Shown: positions 6,143 to 9,112 of the stretch, in pieces
Numbering within the stretch: the stretch's first letter is position 1
Layout of the letters: the number at the start of each line of letters is the position of its first letter
Notes under the pieces: model-generated
Databases searched by the model: none
Told to the model about the DNA's origin: nothing
What the model saw: the letters and a program-made list of their open reading frames with translations, nothing else
Position numbers and translations under genes: made by a program
From: Oscillospiraceae bacterium
Lineage (GTDB): Bacteria > Bacillota > Clostridia > Oscillospirales > Ruminococcaceae
Direction: 5' to 3'
Assembly: GCA_019413245.1 (NCBI GenBank)
Contig: DXNX01000083.1
Coordinates: 611 to 9,722 of the forward strand
Length of the DNA: 9,112 nt

Positions 6143-8908
6143 TTACAGCAATTCTTTGTAGTGGCGCACATACGCCTTTTTCAGGCTGGTGGCCAGGACC
6201 ATGTACAGCAGGATGCAGGGGATCAGATACACAAAGTAGGCCATGGGCAGGGCCACAAAGCCCAGCAGATGCCCGAACCCGGTGAAGGGGATGACGGTCA
6301 GCACGGCAATGCCGGTAAAGGTCAGCAGCGTGACCGGCGCCGAAGCATGGCTTTCCAGGAACGGCAGCTTGGGGGTACGGATCATGTGGATGACCAGGGT
6401 CTGGCTCCACATGGATTCCACAAACCAGCCGGCCTGGAACATGGCAATGTAGGAAGCCTGCATGTGGGCCAGCTCGGCGCCGCTGAAATGGTTGGCCAGA
6501 TCGTTGAACAGTACCCCGTGGGAAACAAACAGGGGGCAGAAGACGAAATACATGAAGATGTAGGTGGTGAAGTCGAAGACGGAGCTGGTGGGGCCCAGCC
6601 AGAGCATGAAGTTGCCCACGCTGGAAGCGTCCCACTTGCGGGGTACCCGGATAAACTCCTCATCCACGTTGTCCCAGGGAATGGCGGTGCAGGACAGGTC
6701 GTAGATCAGGTTCAGGAAGATCAGATGCAGGCTTTCCATGGGCAGGAAGGGGAGCAGGGCCGACGCTGCCAGCACCGAGAACATGTTGCCGAAGTTGGAA
6801 CTGGCCGTCATCTTGATGTACTTGATCATGTTGGCATAGGTCTTGCGCCCTTCCACAATGCCTTCTTCCAGCACCATCAGGTCTTTTTCCAGCAGGATGA
6901 TGTCCGCCGATTCCTTGGCCACATCCACGGCGGTGTCCACCGAGATGCCGATGTCCGCGGATTTCATGGCGGCCGCATCGTTGATGCCGTCTCCCATGAA
7001 TCCCACCGTGTGGCCGATCTCCCGCAGGACCGTCACCACCCGGGCTTTCTGGTCGGGGGTCAGCTTGGCGAACACGTCGGTGTCCTCGGCCACCTGGGCC
7101 AGCTCGGCATCGCTCATGTATTCCAGGTCGGATCCCAGCACCATGTTGCGCACCTTCAGCCCTACCTGCTTGCAGATGGTCCGGGTCACCTTGTCGTTGT
7201 CGCCGGTCAGGATCTTGGTGGTCACGCCGTGGTCTTTCAGCGCCTGGATGGCCGCAGCGGTAGATTCCTTGGGCGGGTCCAGGAAGGCCAGATATCCCAT
7301 CAGTACCATGCCGTCCTCATCCTGCACGCCAAAGGCACCGGCCGGGGCGGGGTTGCTCTTCTGGGCAATGGCCAGCACCCGGAACCCCTTGTTGTTCAGC
7401 CCGTCCACCGTGTCCAGAATCCGGCGGCGCAGGTCGGCGGTCATGGGGGCCACTTCTCCGCCCACCTCCGCGAAGGCGCAGATGGACAGCATCTCCTCCA
7501 CAGCGCCCTTGGTCACCATCTGGGTCTTGCCGGTGCGGTCCCGCACCACGGTGGTCAGGCGGCGCCGGGCAAAGTCGAAGGGAATCTCGTCCACCTTTTC
7601 GTACTGTTCGGACAGGTCCACCAGCGTCGGGTCGGCGGCTTCCTCCTCCTCGGTCTTCTGGATGATGGCCAGGTCCATCAGGTTCTTGTACCCGGTCTGG
7701 AAATAGCTGTTCAGATAAGCGTGGCGCAGCACCCGGCGGTCGTCCTCGCCGTTCACGTTCAGGTGGTATTCCAGCACCACCTTGTCCTGGGTCAGGGTGC
7801 CGGTCTTGTCGGTGCACAGGATGTCCATGGCGCCGAAGTTCTGGATGGAGTTCAGGTTCTTGACGATGGTCTGCTTCTTGCTCATGGACACTGCGCCCTT
7901 GGCCAGGCAGGTGGTCACGATCATGGGCAGCATCTCCGGCGTGAGCCCCACCGCGATGGAGATGCCGAAGAGGAAGGCCGAAAGCCAGTCGCCTTTGGTG
8001 ATGCCGTTGATGACGAACACCAGCGGCACCATGACCATCATAAAGCGGATCAGCACCCAGGATACCGCGTTGACCCCGCGGGAAAAGCTGGTTTCCACCG
8101 CTTCCCCGGCCACGGCGGAGGCCATGGACCCGAACAGGGTGTGGTCGCCCACCGCCACTACCACCGCCGTGGCGGTGCCGGAGATGACGTTGCTGCCCAT
8201 AAAGGCGATGTTGGTGTGGTCGGTGACGGATTCCTGCGGGGAAACCACGGCGGCGGTCTTTTCCACCGGTTCGCTTTCCCCGGTCAGGCTGGCCTGGCTC
8301 ACAAAAAGGTCCTTGGCGTCCAGGATGCGCACGTCGGCGGGCAGCATATCCCCGGCGGACAGGTGCACGATGTCCCCCGCCACCACCTCATCCAGGGGGA
8401 TTTCGATTTTCCCTTCGCCCCGGCGGGTGACGGTGCAGGTGGTGGTGATCATGGCCAGCAGCTTTTCGGCGGCATTGCCGCTGCGGCTTTCCTGCACAAA
8501 GCGCAGGGTACCGGACAGGATGACCATGGTCAGAATGATGACCACGGTCATGCAGTCGAAGTCCTCGGGGCTGTTGCCGAACAGGGAAAGGGCCGGCAGC
8601 AGCATATCGGTGACCGAGGACACCACCGCCAGAATGATGAGGATGGCGGTGAAGGGGTTGATGAAAGCCTCCGCCAGGCGGCGGGGCAGGGACTTCTTCT
8701 TCTCCCGGGTGACCTTGTTGGCGCCGTGGCTGGCGCGGCTTTCGGCCACCTGTTCGGGGTCCAGCCCGCACAGCCCGGTGTTCAGGGCCTGCAGGACTTC
8801 CTTGACGGGATGGGTGGCCGCAAACTGCAGGCGGCGGTTCTCCTCATCCCGGATGACGGCCCGCTGGGCGGCGGGGCGTACTTCCATACGACGATTCTTC
8901 TTGTTCAT
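6143..8908 (-). CDS. mgtA: Magnesium-translocating P-type ATPase (type IIIB)
   Basis: This 921-aa protein has the usual MgtA/MgtB length. It is a plasma-membrane pump that imports Mg2+ using ATP. The actuator domain carries LTGES (208-212). M4 carries the MgtA-like run TPEMLPMIVTTCLAKGA (323-339). The phosphorylation site is DKTGTLT with D367. The nucleotide domain has VTKGA (465-469), and the hinge motifs are LTGDN (567-571) and GDGIND (639-644). M5/M6 include SSNFGN and NLIYDLSCTAIPWDNVDEE, close to the MgtA pattern NLLYDxSxxxxPWD. The C-terminal M7-M10 helices are present. All catalytic residues are intact. The start at 8908 has AAAGGAGG 9 nt upstream. An in-frame ATG at 8929 would lie upstream of that site and add seven residues, so it was rejected. 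The leader suggests translational control, presumably by Mg2+, but that is inference. A 48-aa membrane protein follows in the operon. Confidence 0.95.
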   Translation of the reverse strand: MNKKNRRMEVRPAAQRAVIRDEENRRLQFAATHPVKEVLQALNTGLCGLDPEQVAESRASHGANKVTREKKKSLPRRLAEAFINPFTAILIILAVVSSVTDMLLPALSLFGNSPEDFDCMTVVIILTMVILSGTLRFVQESRSGNAAEKLLAMITTTCTVTRRGEGKIEIPLDEVVAGDIVHLSAGDMLPADVRILDAKDLFVSQASLTGESEPVEKTAAVVSPQESVTDHTNIAFMGSNVISGTATAVVVAVGDHTLFGSMASAVAGEAVETSFSRGVNAVSWVLIRFMMVMVPLVFVINGITKGDWLSAFLFGISIAVGLTPEMLPMIVTTCLAKGAVSMSKKQTIVKNLNSIQNFGAMDILCTDKTGTLTQDKVVLEYHLNVNGEDDRRVLRHAYLNSYFQTGYKNLMDLAIIQKTEEEEAADPTLVDLSEQYEKVDEIPFDFARRRLTTVVRDRTGKTQMVTKGAVEEMLSICAFAEVGGEVAPMTADLRRRILDTVDGLNNKGFRVLAIAQKSNPAPAGAFGVQDEDGMVLMGYLAFLDPPKESTAAAIQALKDHGVTTKILTGDNDKVTRTICKQVGLKVRNMVLGSDLEYMSDAELAQVAEDTDVFAKLTPDQKARVVTVLREIGHTVGFMGDGINDAAAMKSADIGISVDTAVDVAKESADIILLEKDLMVLEEGIVEGRKTYANMIKYIKMTASSNFGNMFSVLAASALLPFLPMESLHLIFLNLIYDLSCTAIPWDNVDEEFIRVPRKWDASSVGNFMLWLGPTSSVFDFTTYIFMYFVFCPLFVSHGVLFNDLANHFSGAELAHMQASYIAMFQAGWFVESMWSQTLVIHMIRTPKLPFLESHASAPVTLLTFTGIAVLTVIPFTGFGHLLGFVALPMAYFVYLIPCILLYMVLATSLKKAYVRHYKELL

Positions 8909-9029
8909 GTTCTGATGCCTCCTTTGCAAAACAGGAAGGCAAACCCCGGATACGGCGGGAAAAACGATGGCCGCTTCCCCGGCGGTACACGGTTTGCCGT
9001 ATTCTTCGCGGACTTCCGTCTGCGGTCAT
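8844..9029 (-). CDS. Putative 61-aa regulatory leader ORF of mgtA
   Basis: The ATG at 9029 has a 9-nt Shine-Dalgarno, AGGAGGTGA (9037-9045), 7 nt upstream, the strongest ribosome site in the window. The ORF is out of frame with mgtA, begins 121 nt before it, and ends 65 nt inside it. The product (MTADGSPRRIRQTVYRRG...) is Arg-rich, has no recognised domain, and in its last third is simply the other frame of mgtA. Codons 10-13 cover the upstream arms of two competing RNA stems, so ribosome movement would change leader folding. Translation of short ORFs upstream of Mg2+ transporter genes is known in enterobacteria (mgtL); there is no clear sequence similarity here. It may act through its translation rather than as a protein. 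The ORF could also be chance, since GC-rich DNA has few stops. Confidence 0.45.
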   Translation of the reverse strand: MTADGSPRRIRQTVYRRGSGHRFSRRIRGLPSCFAKEASEHEQEESSYGSTPRRPAGRHPG

Positions 9030-9092
9030 GGTTTTCTCACCTCCTCGGGTGGAACATTCGGGAGCGGCGGGCTTTCTTGCCGCCCCTCTATC
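8909..9092 (-). promoter_or_regulatory. Structured mgtA leader with competing stems
   Basis: Three pairings on the minus-strand RNA cannot all coexist. Stem A pairs 8996-9002 with 8950-8956 (ATACGGC/GCCGTAT). Stem B pairs 8991-8998 with 8938-8945 (GGCAAACC/GGTTTGCC). Stem C pairs 8935-8941 with 8916-8922 (TGCCTTC/GGAGGCA, one G-U) and hides the mgtA ribosome site. A and B share 8996-8998; B and C share 8938-8941. A with C is therefore an OFF state and B is an ON state. An inner stem (8956-8962 with 8975-8981) sits inside both A and B. A GC-rich hairpin with one mismatch lies at 9062-9088, near the predicted 5' end. The M-box signature was not found. The ligand, if any, is unknown; Mg2+ is the natural guess. 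Confidence 0.55.
8918..8925 (-). promoter_or_regulatory. Ribosome binding site of mgtA, sequestrable
   Basis: AAAGGAGG lies 9 nt before the ATG at 8908 and decides that start. Its GGAGG can pair with CCTTC at 8935-8939 in the upstream stem C, so access to it may be controlled. Confidence 0.85.
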
Positions 9093-9098
9093 AGTATA
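9093..9098 (-). promoter_or_regulatory. Candidate -10 of the mgtA promoter
   Basis: TATACT on the minus strand is a 5/6 match to the -10 consensus, in a short AT-rich patch upstream of the GC-rich leader. The matching -35 would fall just beyond the window end, so the promoter cannot be confirmed. The predicted start is near 9086. Confidence 0.4.
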
Positions 9099-9112
9099 AA
9101 AAAACGCAAGGG

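Noticed and set aside
5658..6635. 325-aa minus-strand ORF spanning the end of mgtA and the end of fucO
   Set aside because: It is a frame shadow of mgtA and the 48-aa gene that runs through the strong terminator into antisense of fucO, with no domain or ribosome site.
8909..8929. Seven-residue longer mgtA start at 8929
   Set aside because: That ATG lies upstream of the mgtA ribosome site, which would then sit inside the coding region.
8909..9092. M-box (ykoK) riboswitch
   Set aside because: Only a short AGGUGAG match was seen, and it is explained by the Shine-Dalgarno. The conserved M-box core (GACGCC...GGGUCAACAG region) is absent by eye.

Overview
This window has high GC (about 60% by eye) and looks like a low-redundancy chromosomal segment of a Gram-positive anaerobe, most likely a Clostridia/Oscillospiraceae-type gut bacterium (Faecalibacterium/Subdoligranulum/Gemmiger-like). 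That placement is inference. It rests on strong AGGAGG ribosome sites at nearly every gene, an MMPL-type RND exporter paired with a secreted GLUG-repeat protein, an anaerobic FucO-type dehydrogenase, and no sign of an outer membrane. No mobile element, CRISPR array, tRNA or rRNA was seen.

Layout. (1) Positions 1-4416, minus strand: a two-gene operon. A 12-TM MMPL/RND exporter (1906-4416) is followed, with an ATGA overlap, by a secreted GLUG-repeat protein (1-1909) whose 3' end lies outside the window. (2) Positions 4417-4764: a divergent intergenic region with a sigma-A-type promoter for each direction and small leader hairpins. (3) Positions 4765-5913, plus strand: a single-gene transcript for a lactaldehyde reductase (FucO type, iron-dependent group III alcohol dehydrogenase). 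(4) Positions 5934-5969: a perfect 16-bp hairpin with a GAAA loop that probably terminates both converging transcripts. (5) Positions 5981-8908, minus strand: a P-type Mg2+ ATPase (mgtA) followed 15 nt later by an unannotated-looking 48-aa single-TM protein. (6) Positions 8909-9112: the mgtA leader. It contains a short out-of-frame ORF with a near-ideal Shine-Dalgarno and three mutually competing RNA stems, the last of which covers the mgtA ribosome site.

The most interesting parts are the mgtA leader, whose base-pairing predicts an ON/OFF translational switch and which does not resemble the M-box consensus as I know it, and the small membrane protein encoded with MgtA, a plausible regulator or accessory subunit. 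The exporter plus secreted repeat protein pair is a second candidate system of unknown substrate.
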